In this document: piece by piece, positions 7,944 through 14,437 of the stretch
Layout of the letters: each line of letters starts with the position of its first letter
Position numbering within the stretch: the stretch's first letter is position 1
NCBI GenBank assembly: GCA_050181295.1
Contig: JBFXDI010000053.1
Location: 1 to 25,063, forward strand
DNA length: 25,063 nt
Direction of reading: 5' to 3'
Source of the DNA: JBFXDI01 sp050181295
Lineage (GTDB): Bacteria > Pseudomonadota > Alphaproteobacteria > Rhizobiales > Aestuariivirgaceae
Notes under the pieces: model-generated
Seen by the model: only the letters and a program-made list of their open reading frames with translations
Told to the model about the DNA's origin: nothing
The model's database searches: none
Program-made: the position numbers and the translations under genes

Positions 7944-8636
7944 ATGAGCGCGCAGATCCTCGTCGTCGAGGACGAGGAGGCGATCCAGGTCCTCCTCTCC
8001 TACAACCTCAACGCCGAAGGCTTCGCCGTCCGCCAGGCGATGAGCGCGGAGGACGCGCTCATGCTGGTGTCGGAGGAAGCGCCGGACCTCATCGTGCTCG
8101 ACTGGATGCTGCCGGGAACCTCCGGCGTCGAGCTCTGCCGGATGCTCAGGACCAAGCCCGAGACGCGCGGCGTGCCGATCATCATGCTGACGGCGCGGGG
8201 CGAGGAGTTCGACCGCGTGCGCGGGCTCGCGAGCGGCGCCGACGACTATGTGGTGAAGCCCTTCTCCGTGCCGGAGCTCGTGGCGCGCATCAAGTCGGTG
8301 CTGAGGCGGGCCAATCCGAGCGCGGTCGCCGAGATACTGGCGGCCGGCGACATTTCCATCAACCGCTCGACCAGGCGCGTGAGCCGCGGCGCGCGCGACA
8401 TCGACCTGTCGCCGACCGAGTTCCGGCTGCTCGAGCATCTCATGCAGAACCCGGGGCGCGTCTACAGCCGCGCGCAGCTCCTCGATGCCGTGTGGGGGCG
8501 GGAATCCTATATCGACGAGCGCACCGTCGATGTGCATGTCGGGCGCCTGCGGCGCGCCATCAGCCGCTCGCGCGAGCGCGACCCCATCCGCACCGTGCGC
8601 GGCATGGGCTATTCCTTCGACGAACGTTTCGCCTGA
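7944..8636 (+). CDS. phoB: Phosphate regulon response regulator PhoB
   Basis: PhoB is the DNA-binding response regulator that activates phosphate-starvation genes through Pho boxes. The 230-residue protein has an N-terminal receiver domain with acidic pocket Glu9/Asp10, phospho-acceptor Asp53 (LIVLDWMLP), Thr83 and Lys105 (KPF). It is followed by an OmpR-type winged helix at about 135-228, ending with RTVRGMGYSF. The start codon is one base after the phoU stop, pointing to coupling. PhoB probably binds the Pho box at 2173-2201 and so controls its own operon. Its partner kinase PhoR is normally encoded nearby in this group but is absent from the adjacent DNA here. Other OmpR-family regulators look similar; the pst-phoU context makes PhoB the best call. 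Confidence 0.95.
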   Translation: MSAQILVVEDEEAIQVLLSYNLNAEGFAVRQAMSAEDALMLVSEEAPDLIVLDWMLPGTSGVELCRMLRTKPETRGVPIIMLTARGEEFDRVRGLASGADDYVVKPFSVPELVARIKSVLRRANPSAVAEILAAGDISINRSTRRVSRGARDIDLSPTEFRLLEHLMQNPGRVYSRAQLLDAVWGRESYIDERTVDVHVGRLRRAISRSRERDPIRTVRGMGYSFDERFA

Positions 8637-8645
8637 AAGTTTTGT

Positions 8646-8688
8646 GTAAGGTGGGTTACGGCGCTCAAACGCGCCTAACCCACCCTAC
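8646..8688. terminator. Palindromic repeat and probable bidirectional terminator
   Basis: The arms GTAAGGTGGGTTA (8646-8658) and TAACCCACCCTAC (8676-8688) pair with one mismatch, extended by inner GGCGC/GCGCC pairs around a short loop. It sits between convergent phoB and the next minus-strand gene. Very similar GGTGGGTTA hairpins recur between genes in Hyphomicrobiales, so it is probably a dispersed element that also serves as a transcription end point. Confidence 0.6.
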
Positions 8689-8705
8689 GATCTGAGGACG
8701 GCCAG

Positions 8706-9086
8706 TCAGTTCGCGGCCTTGCGGACGCGCGCGGCGGTCGCGTCCATGATGTCGTCGTACTGGTCGAGCTGCTCGGGCGTCAGGATCGGCTTGATGAGGC
8801 TGCGCTGCTTGCGCCGATGGGCGATGAGCTCGTTCGACGCGTTCATCAGCTTCGACATTTCCGGCTTGGCGTTGGGGTTGATCTTGTGCTTGCGCAGGAT
8901 CGCCCGAAACTCCTTCGACCCCTGCGCGACGATGGGGCGGATCTTCGCCCGCTGCGCCGAGGAGAGCTTGAGCTTCTGGATGACGTTTGAATCGTAGACA
9001 GAGGCGTGAGCCGGCGTCGCTACGGGGGTGGCGGCGAGCAGGATCGCCAGGCAAAGAGCCGACAGCAGGGCAAGCAGGCGGGACAT
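8706..9086 (-). CDS. Small exported LTxxQ-like (Spy/CpxP-type) protein
   Basis: This 126-residue protein has a clear signal peptide: a Leu/Ala-rich core with likely cleavage after AHA at residue 28. The mature part is highly basic and helical. Two short motifs, LSSAQ (41-45) and LTPEQ (102-106), are spaced like the paired LTxxQ motifs of the periplasmic chaperones Spy and CpxP, with a Lys/Arg-rich helix between them. If related, it would bind unfolded proteins or metals in the periplasm under envelope stress, but the match rests only on motif pattern and size. The start has AAAGG about seven bases upstream on the minus strand. It converges on phoB and is probably transcribed alone. Confidence 0.75.
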   Translation of the reverse strand: MSRLLALLSALCLAILLAATPVATPAHASVYDSNVIQKLKLSSAQRAKIRPIVAQGSKEFRAILRKHKINPNAKPEMSKLMNASNELIAHRRKQRSLIKPILTPEQLDQYDDIMDATAARVRKAAN

Positions 9087-9275
9087 GGTTCAACCTTTGG
9101 CTGTTGCTGTGGGGGACAGGAAACGAAATCCCCGACAATCATGGGACTGATGGCGGAGGTCCGCTCATTATCGAACCCCATAGCCGTTTGAGGCTCGGAT
9201 TTCAACCGCGCGAAGACCCATCGCCTGGCTCTTGAGATCGCAGGCGTTTTTGCGCAACGGACCGGAAAGGCCGCG

Positions 9276-9458
9276 CTATTTGAGCATTTGGCCGGGCGAC
9301 TCTTCGTGCGCAGCAGGGCGGGCCGGTATCCAAATCCAGTAGTATCGGCCGATCCGCAGCATGGGGTAGCGGTGTTCCCGCTCCTCTTGCCGAAGGAACC
9401 TTTCGCGCTTGATCTTCAGGGTCCCCAAGCCAAGCCGAATATGTAGAGGCTCACGCAT
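9276..9458 (-). CDS. Possible small hypothetical protein
   Basis: A 60-codon frame starts at an ATG with GGTGGGA about six bases upstream on the minus strand. The product is basic and carries an aromatic patch (RIGRYYWIWIPA). No signal peptide or recognised domain is visible. Codon use is mixed, with less G or C in third positions near the start than in neighbouring genes. It may be a real small gene, a decayed fragment, or chance. The flanks at 9087-9275 and 9459-9650 show nothing else I can identify. Confidence 0.35.
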   Translation of the reverse strand: MREPLHIRLGLGTLKIKRERFLRQEEREHRYPMLRIGRYYWIWIPARPAAHEESPGQMLK

Positions 9459-9650
9459 ACTCAATCCCACCAACAACTCAAGCTACGGGCGGCATACTAC
9501 ATCCGTTCGACAAAATTGCGAAGACCCCAGCCCAAGGCACCGTCGGGATCGTTTCCGCCGAGTCTTCGGTCTCAAGTCTGGAGCACGGAACCGGAACAAA
9601 CGGGCCTCCCCTTGCTTCGCGGGATCGTTCCATGCCATCGCCATCCGGAC

Positions 9651-9676
9651 GGCGCCACGGCCAATGGCGCCGTTTT
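9651..9676 (+). terminator. Terminator-like hairpin ahead of the beta-helix gene
   Basis: GGCGCCA (9651-9657) and TGGCGCC (9665-9671) form a 7-bp stem with a 7-base loop, followed by GTTTT. It ends 31 bases before the ATG at 9708. It could stop transcripts arriving from upstream or act as a leader attenuator; only 31 bases remain for a promoter between it and the gene. Confidence 0.5.
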
Positions 9677-9707
9677 GAGGCGAAACCCTTCTCGCAAGGC
9701 TCCGGCC

Positions 9708-11237
9708 ATGAGACGCGCAACCGATGTCGTCATTCTGGGCGTGGCGATCTCGGCCTGCGTCCTGTCCGGCAGCCTTCTGGCAAACGTCACCCCGTCCTCG
9801 GACGGGGTTCCTCGCGCCGTGACGATCGCGCGCACGACGACGATTCCGGGCTGCAGCCTGTTCGTGGACGCTGCCGCAAAGGGCGGGGGCGACGGCACGG
9901 CGCAGAATCCCTTCGGGACGATCGCCGCCGCCGTGGACGCCGCGGACCCCGGCGCCGTGATCTGCGTCGCCGAGGGCACCTACGCCGAGACGCTCGCGCC
10001 CGGCGAAAAGCACTTCACACTGGCAGGCGGCTTCCAGAGCGGCCAGGGCTTCGCGTTGCGTGATTCCGCGCGCCATGTGACCAGAGCGCAAGGCAATGGC
10101 GGCTCGTTCCTGCGGATCGAGGATCCCGGTCCCAGAGGCGACCAGCTCACGGCAATCGATGGCTTCGAGATCACCGGCTACTCGCAGGCGATCTATCGCG
10201 CCGTCTACTATTCGCAACGCTTCGACATCACCAACAATTTCATCCACGACAATGTCTGCGCCGACGCCTCGCTCGTCGGCGGCGGCTTCGCGCTCGAGAA
10301 TGTCACAGGCGTCATCAAGGGCAACGTGTTCCTGAACAACCGATGCGGGCGCGGCGGCGCCGGCTTCGTGAACGACGCCACGAACGAGAACACGGTGTCG
10401 ATCGAAAACAACCGCATCGAAGGCAACGCCGGCACGGAGCCGGACAGCTCGCATGGCGGCGCCATCTACCTGTTCGTCAACAAAGTCGACATCACCGGCA
10501 ACCTTTTCGTCAACAACAGCGTGACCCAGTGGGGCGGCGGCCTTTATGTCGGCGCCAGCGGCGGGCAGCAGACATCGGCGACATTGGCCTGGAACGTCTA
10601 TCGCGGCAATCGCGCCGGCAATGGCGGCGGCGGGTTCTTCTGCGACGACGGAGCGAAATGCGTCAGCGCGCACGAGATCCACGACGGCAATTGCGGCGGC
10701 AATATCCTCCTCGACAGCGGCTATGACGGAACTGGCGCGACGATCGCCAGCTTCGATCAGCTGACCAATGTCAACGCGCTCGACGTGGAATGCGCCGGTC
10801 CCGGACCGGGCGTGCGGGTCGACAAGGGCGGGCCCGCGCCCGACGCCTACGCCTTCACCAACGCCCTTTTCTGGGGCAACGGCAAGGACGCCGACTTCAT
10901 CACGGCCTGCGGGAGTGATTGTGGCGCCGTCACCGTGCAGGTTGCCCACTCGATGGTGCAGACCACGTACCAGAACAACGGCGTCTCCATCGCGTTCGGC
11001 GACGGCATTGTCGTTCCTGTCGATCCGCTGTTCGCCGACCCCAAAGGCAGCGACTTCCACCTGAGATCGGCGGCAGGCCGCTGGACGGAGACGGGTCATG
11101 TCCAGGACGACACGACCAGCCCGGCGATCGCCAGGGGCGATCCTGCCCGACCGGCGCGCGGCAGCCCGGCGCGGGCCGGTGACCGACGCGAGCTCGGAGC
11201 CTACGGCGACAGCAGCGAGGCTTCCTATGTGGAGTGA
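9708..11237 (+). CDS. Exported right-handed parallel beta-helix protein
   Basis: This 509-residue protein begins with a signal peptide (residues 1 to about 25). A segment typical of secreted parallel beta-helix proteins follows (GGDGTAQNPFGTI at about 59-72, then VICVAEGTYAE at 84-94; DUF1565-like). The body repeats short coils rich in Asn and Gly such as FDITNNFIHDN, IKGNVFLNNRCG, SIENNRIEGNAG and ITGNLFVNNS. This fold is shared by pectate lyases, other polysaccharide-active enzymes and surface adhesins, but I see no defined catalytic set. The C-terminus (DPLFADPKGSDFHLRS ending RRELGAYG) matches the closing segment of bacterial beta-helix proteins of unknown role. The start has AAGG eight bases upstream; the open frame extends back to 9516 but lacks signal-peptide features there. 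It overlaps the next gene by 11 bases. Confidence 0.8.
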   Translation: MRRATDVVILGVAISACVLSGSLLANVTPSSDGVPRAVTIARTTTIPGCSLFVDAAAKGGGDGTAQNPFGTIAAAVDAADPGAVICVAEGTYAETLAPGEKHFTLAGGFQSGQGFALRDSARHVTRAQGNGGSFLRIEDPGPRGDQLTAIDGFEITGYSQAIYRAVYYSQRFDITNNFIHDNVCADASLVGGGFALENVTGVIKGNVFLNNRCGRGGAGFVNDATNENTVSIENNRIEGNAGTEPDSSHGGAIYLFVNKVDITGNLFVNNSVTQWGGGLYVGASGGQQTSATLAWNVYRGNRAGNGGGGFFCDDGAKCVSAHEIHDGNCGGNILLDSGYDGTGATIASFDQLTNVNALDVECAGPGPGVRVDKGGPAPDAYAFTNALFWGNGKDADFITACGSDCGAVTVQVAHSMVQTTYQNNGVSIAFGDGIVVPVDPLFADPKGSDFHLRSAAGRWTETGHVQDDTTSPAIARGDPARPARGSPARAGDRRELGAYGDSSEASYVE

Positions 11238-11655
11238 GGGAAATTCGCGGGCGAGCCGATATCGCATCGGCATGACGCGGTTGTTGTGCTTCGCAGGCCG
11301 CTGCGGCGCGATGGTTGCGATGATCCTGGCCTGTCCGGCGCAGGGCGCCGAGGAGCGCGTGCCTATGCCGCTCGGAGCGTTCCTGTGTGCGGCGATCGAG
11401 CCGGCCGTCGAGCATGCAAGGCTCGTAAGGCTGCCGACCGCGGAAGGAATTCGGCCTTTCGTCGAAGCGCAGGTCGCAACCGGGGCCTGCCGCGTGGTCG
11501 CATCGGAAATCACGATCGTAGTGACCGACGTCGACAAGCGCGGCTTTGCCCTTGTCGATGACGGCCAGGGAAAATCCTGGTGGACGGACGCCGAGAATGT
11601 CTGGGGCTATTTCGACGCCCCCGCCAAGGTCAAGGCCTGGAGGAAGGAACCATAG
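11227..11655 (+). CDS. Small exported hypothetical protein coupled to the beta-helix gene
   Basis: The function is not recognised. The frame opens at an ATG at 11227 that overlaps the preceding stop, with GAGG six bases upstream, giving 142 residues. A later ATG at 11272 gives 127 residues and begins directly with a signal-peptide-like sequence (MTRLLCF, hydrophobic core, cleavage near AQGA), so either start is possible. The mature part has several Cys and a Trp-rich end (KSWWTDAENVWGYFD). The overlap with the beta-helix gene suggests the two are made together and may act together in the periplasm or at the surface. A short hairpin with a T-run follows the stop. Confidence 0.6.
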   Translation: MWSEGNSRASRYRIGMTRLLCFAGRCGAMVAMILACPAQGAEERVPMPLGAFLCAAIEPAVEHARLVRLPTAEGIRPFVEAQVATGACRVVASEITIVVTDVDKRGFALVDDGQGKSWWTDAENVWGYFDAPAKVKAWRKEP

Positions 11656-11677
11656 CGACACCCATTGGAGCTCTTCG

Positions 11678-11695
11678 GCTCCTCACGGAGCTTTT
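11678..11695 (+). terminator. Short Rho-independent terminator candidate
   Basis: GCTCC (11678-11682) and GGAGC (11687-11691) enclose a TCAC loop and are followed by TTTT. It lies 23 bases after the end of the small exported protein gene. The five-pair stem is short, so the call is tentative. Confidence 0.5.
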
Positions 11696-11725
11696 GTGGA
11701 CGGTTCCAAGAATGTGGGGAGGCGA

Positions 11726-11802
11726 TGGTAGCGGAGGCCGGATTTGAACCGGCGACCTACGGATTATGATTCCGCCGCTCTAACCAACTGAGCTACTCCG
11801 CC
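11726..11802 (-). tRNA. tRNA-Met (anticodon CAT)
   Basis: Read on the minus strand, this 77-base gene has a 7-bp acceptor stem beginning GGCGGAG, a D-arm with AGCTCAGTTGGTTAGAGC, and an anticodon stem GCGGA/TCCGT around the loop ATCATAA. A T-arm with GGTTCAAATCC and an encoded CCA end follow. Anticodon CAT and the overall sequence fit elongator tRNA-Met of alphaproteobacteria. The first base pair is a normal G-C, unlike the mismatch usual in initiator tRNA. The CAT anticodon could also mark the Ile isoacceptor read after lysidine modification, which is less likely. Confidence 0.9.
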
Positions 11803-11817
11803 ACGCTGCCTTCGCGG

Positions 11818-11847
11818 GATATAGTGGGCCGCGTCCGGCCAAGTCAA
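11818..11847 (-). promoter_or_regulatory. Promoter of tRNA-Met
   Basis: On the minus strand a -35 TTGACT (11842-11847) and a -10 TATATC (11818-11823) are separated by 18 bases. The -10 ends 15 bases before the tRNA. The hexamers are near the sigma-70 consensus, as expected for a stable RNA gene. Confidence 0.65.
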
Positions 11848-11878
11848 GAACGGCCTGCCGCCCGGCGACTTCCCTGCC

Positions 11879-12661
11879 TCAGGCCGTGGCGTCGCGCACC
11901 GAGCGCTTCATGAGCGCGGGCTGGCCCATGAGCTTGCGGCTGACCGCGGGGCTCGCCGCCGCCGAATCGTCCTTGAGGAAGCGCAGCATGGTGAAGAGGC
12001 CGAACGGCTTCAGGGGCTGCACGTCCACGAGCTTCAGGCCGTCGCAGATCATCAGCGTCTCGACGGGAAACTCCGGCCGCCAGCCCAGCGCCTCGCCGAA
12101 GCGCGCGAGACCCTTCTCGACCGCGCCCCTTATGCCGTGCTCCTGGCTGAAGTGGTTGACGATCAGCACCTGGCCGCCCGGCCGGCAGACGCGCTCCAGC
12201 TCCAGCATCACCTTGTCGGGGTCGGGCACCACGGTCAGCACATACATGGCCACCACGATGTCGAAGGAGGCATCGGGGAAATCCATGTCCGAGGCGTCCA
12301 TCTCGCGCACCGCCTCGACGTTCGAGAGCCCGTGCTTGAAGACCCGCTCGCTCGCCTTGGCCAGCATTTCCCGCGAAAGGTCGATGCCGGTGATCTTCAG
12401 ATGCGGAGAGTATTTCGGAAGCGAGATGCCGGTGCCCACGCCCACCTCGAGCACGCGCCCCTCGAAGCGGTTGATATGGCTCACGGTGCGGATGCGGCCG
12501 GCATCGGCGATCACGCCGAAGGTCGCGTCGTAGATCGGCGCCCAGCGGGCATAGGCGCGCTTAACCGCGCTCTCGTCCATGTCGATGATGCGCGCCTTCG
12601 GGCGCTCGCCGTCGAGATGCCGCGTGTTCGACAAAGCCTGCTCCTGGGTTCTCTTCAACAT
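11879..12661 (-). CDS. pmtA: Phosphatidylethanolamine N-methyltransferase, PmtA type
   Basis: PmtA methylates phosphatidylethanolamine with S-adenosylmethionine to form phosphatidylcholine in the membrane. The class I methyltransferase fold is clear: motif I LEVGVGTG (71-78), acidic Asp94 after strand 2 (TGIDLS), MDASDMDFPD (121-130) and VAMYVLTVVPDP (137-148). The pattern matches Rhodobacter-type PmtA better than the ubiquinone enzyme UbiE. The ATG at 12661 overlaps the end of mnmA by 7 bases in the string ATGTTGA, which supports this start and coupled translation. It gives 260 residues, longer than the roughly 200 usual for PmtA; an internal ATG at 12580 would give 233. The link with tRNA thiolation is probably only shared transcription. 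Confidence 0.85.
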   Translation of the reverse strand: MLKRTQEQALSNTRHLDGERPKARIIDMDESAVKRAYARWAPIYDATFGVIADAGRIRTVSHINRFEGRVLEVGVGTGISLPKYSPHLKITGIDLSREMLAKASERVFKHGLSNVEAVREMDASDMDFPDASFDIVVAMYVLTVVPDPDKVMLELERVCRPGGQVLIVNHFSQEHGIRGAVEKGLARFGEALGWRPEFPVETLMICDGLKLVDVQPLKPFGLFTMLRFLKDDSAAASPAVSRKLMGQPALMKRSVRDATA

Positions 12662-13839
12662 GCCAAATCCGTGGCCGCGCTTTCCGCCTCGGCCGCCACG
12701 ATCAACCCGCCGCCCAGGACCCGTGCGCCTTCGCCGGGTCGCTCGTAGAACACACACGCCTGACCGGGCGCAATTGCCGGCTCGGCTTCGTCAAGGTGAA
12801 CCCACGCGCCGTCCTCGATCGCCACAAGGCTAGCAGGCACCGGTGGACGGGTCGAGCGAATCTTAACATGCACCGGAATGCGGCGGCTTGCCTGTGGAAA
12901 TGGGAAATCTCCGAGCCAGTTCACGTCCTCGATCCGGATATGGCGCTTGAGAAGCCCGGCGCGCGGACCAACGGTCACGCGGCGGCGTCCCGCATCGATC
13001 GCCTGCACATAGAGCGGCTCGCGACCCGCAATGCCCAGCCCGCGCCGCTGACCGACCGTGAACCCGGAGATGCCGGCATGCGTTCCGAGCACGCCGCCGT
13101 CGACATGCACGATCTCGCCGGCGGCGGCCGCGTCCGGCCGCAGCCCCTCCACCACCTCGCCATAGCGGCCGGTGGGCACGAAGCAGATGTCCTGGCTGTC
13201 GGGCTTTTCCGACACAGGCAGCCCCAAGGCCGCCGCGGCGGCGCGTGTCTCAGCCTTGGTGAGTTCGCCCAGCGGAAAGCGCAGGAAGGAAAGCTGCGCG
13301 GGCGTGGTCGCGAAAAGGAAATAGCTCTGGTCGCGCGTCATGTCCTTCGGGGTCGCGAGCTCGACCGTCTCGCCGCGCCGTACGCGCCGCGCATAGTGGC
13401 CGGTGACGAGCGCCGCCGCGCCGAGGTCGCGCGCATGCGACAGGAGGTCGGTGAACTTGACGGTCTGGTTACAGCGGACGCAGGGGATGGGCGTGCGTCC
13501 CTCGACATAGCTCGCGGCAAAATCCTCGATCACGGCCTCGCGGAAGCGGCGCTCGAAGTCGAGCACGTAGTGCGGGATGGAGAGCGCGCGCGCGACGGCC
13601 CTGGCGTCGTGGATGTCGGCGCCGGCGCAGCAAGCGCCCTTGCGGGCGGTCGCGGCGCCGTGATCGTAGAGCTGCAGCGTGATGCCCACGACATCATAAC
13701 CCAGATGCTTCAAAAGCCCTGCGGCGACGGAGGAGTCAACGCCGCCCGACATGGCGATGACCACGCGCGTCGCATGGGCGGGCTCGGGCAGATCCAGCCC
13801 GGCGCGGACTGCGTCTAGCGTGCGCCGATCGAGGGACAT
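12655..13839 (-). CDS. mnmA: tRNA-specific 2-thiouridylase MnmA
   Basis: MnmA thiolates U34 of tRNA-Lys, -Glu and -Gln, using ATP and a persulfide relay. The 394-residue product has the PP-loop SGGVDSS (31-37) for ATP, the Cys pair thought to carry the sulfur (Cys123 in CVRCNQ and Cys218 in SQDICF), and the GHYAR and TRDQSYFLF stretches conserved in the family. The C-terminal beta domains are complete. The start has GGAAG at a suitable distance. An N-terminal addition of about 23 residues before the PP-loop strand is common in alphaproteobacteria. It is divergent from sciP and overlaps pmtA at its 3' end. Confidence 0.95.
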   Translation of the reverse strand: MSLDRRTLDAVRAGLDLPEPAHATRVVIAMSGGVDSSVAAGLLKHLGYDVVGITLQLYDHGAATARKGACCAGADIHDARAVARALSIPHYVLDFERRFREAVIEDFAASYVEGRTPIPCVRCNQTVKFTDLLSHARDLGAAALVTGHYARRVRRGETVELATPKDMTRDQSYFLFATTPAQLSFLRFPLGELTKAETRAAAAALGLPVSEKPDSQDICFVPTGRYGEVVEGLRPDAAAAGEIVHVDGGVLGTHAGISGFTVGQRRGLGIAGREPLYVQAIDAGRRRVTVGPRAGLLKRHIRIEDVNWLGDFPFPQASRRIPVHVKIRSTRPPVPASLVAIEDGAWVHLDEAEPAIAPGQACVFYERPGEGARVLGGGLIVAAEAESAATDLAC

Positions 13840-13988
13840 CGTTCTTCCGTCTCCGCCGCCCCGGAGGCGGCATCCAGCCTATATGTGCAGCGCGCGCCGC
13901 TGCGGCAATGGCCGTTCGTTCGGCCGCCCGTGCGTGTCTTGATTTGGAGCACCGCGCCCCGGTGTGTTGTCGAATTGTTTGGACATGC

Positions 13989-14015
13989 TTAGGCGTTTCT
14001 TAAGCGCGATTGACT
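13989..14015 (+). promoter_or_regulatory. CtrA-type box and -35 element upstream of sciP
   Basis: TTAG-N7-TTAA occupies 13989-14003, one base off the CtrA consensus TTAA-N7-TTAA. A strong -35 candidate, TTGACT, follows at 14010-14015; the matching -10 near 14033 is poor, as is usual for activator-dependent promoters. In Caulobacter, sciP is transcribed under CtrA and SciP then restrains CtrA, so the box suggests the same loop. Binding is not shown here. Confidence 0.6.
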
Positions 14016-14060
14016 AGGTTGGTCCAGTCACCAGTTAAGTGAGTATTGGGCTGGTTCGGA

Positions 14061-14336
14061 ATGAACGGTCAGTTGCGTCCTCGCGTAAACTACGTCATCG
14101 GGCCCGATGGCACACCTCTTACTGTGGCGGATCTTCCCGCTCCCGGAACCCGTCGGTGGGTGATCCGGCGCAAGGCCGAGGTGGTCGCCGCCGTGCGCGG
14201 CGGACTCCTCAGTCTCGAGGAAGCCTGCAGCCGCTACACGCTCACCGTCGAGGAATATCTGAGCTGGCAGCGGTCCATCGACCGCCATGGCCTTCCCGGC
14301 CTCCGCACGACACAGATCCAGAAATATCGCGGCTGA
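14061..14336 (+). CDS. sciP: SciP-like CtrA inhibitor (DUF1153 family)
   Basis: SciP is a small DNA-binding protein that blocks CtrA from recruiting RNA polymerase late in the alphaproteobacterial cell cycle. The 91-residue product carries the whole conserved DUF1153 core: YVIGPDGTPLT, TRRWVIRRKAEVVAAVRGGLLS, and the helix-turn-helix section LEEACSRYTLTVEEYLSWQRS ending in RHGLPGLR. I prefer the ATG at 14061; a TTG at 14046 in the same frame would lie almost at the predicted transcription start. The Caulobacter protein has a similar length. It is divergent from mnmA, with a CtrA-like box in the shared upstream region. The family call is strong; conserved function in this organism is an inference. 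Confidence 0.9.
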   Translation: MNGQLRPRVNYVIGPDGTPLTVADLPAPGTRRWVIRRKAEVVAAVRGGLLSLEEACSRYTLTVEEYLSWQRSIDRHGLPGLRTTQIQKYRG

Positions 14337-14356
14337 CGCAACGTCAAGCTTCGCCC

Positions 14357-14412
14357 CTTCGACAAGCTCAGGACGAGGCTTGGGCATGCTCCTCATGCTG
14401 AGCCTGTCGAAG
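14357..14412. repeat. Imperfect inverted repeat between sciP and the kinase gene
   Basis: Two 22-base arms (14357-14378, beginning CTTCGACAAGCTCAG, and 14391-14412, ending GCCTGTCGAAG) are inverted copies with three mismatches, separated by 12 bases. A second small palindrome, CCTCATGC/GCATGAGG, overlaps the right arm and extends to 14419. This resembles dispersed REP-like elements of alphaproteobacteria. It lies between convergent genes and may end transcription in both directions. Confidence 0.6.
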
Positions 14413-14437
14413 CATGAGGCCAGCCCGCTTCTCCTGA

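Noticed and set aside
9516..9707. N-terminal extension of the beta-helix protein
   Set aside because: The extra residues lack signal-peptide character, and the terminator-like hairpin at 9651-9676 lies within them. The ATG at 9708 starts a proper signal peptide with a ribosome site.
9483..11537. Very long open frame on the minus strand opposite the beta-helix gene
   Set aside because: Its product is Arg/Ala/Val-rich with no domain pattern, and it is a by-product of high GC third positions in the plus-strand gene, which has a signal peptide and clear beta-helix repeats.
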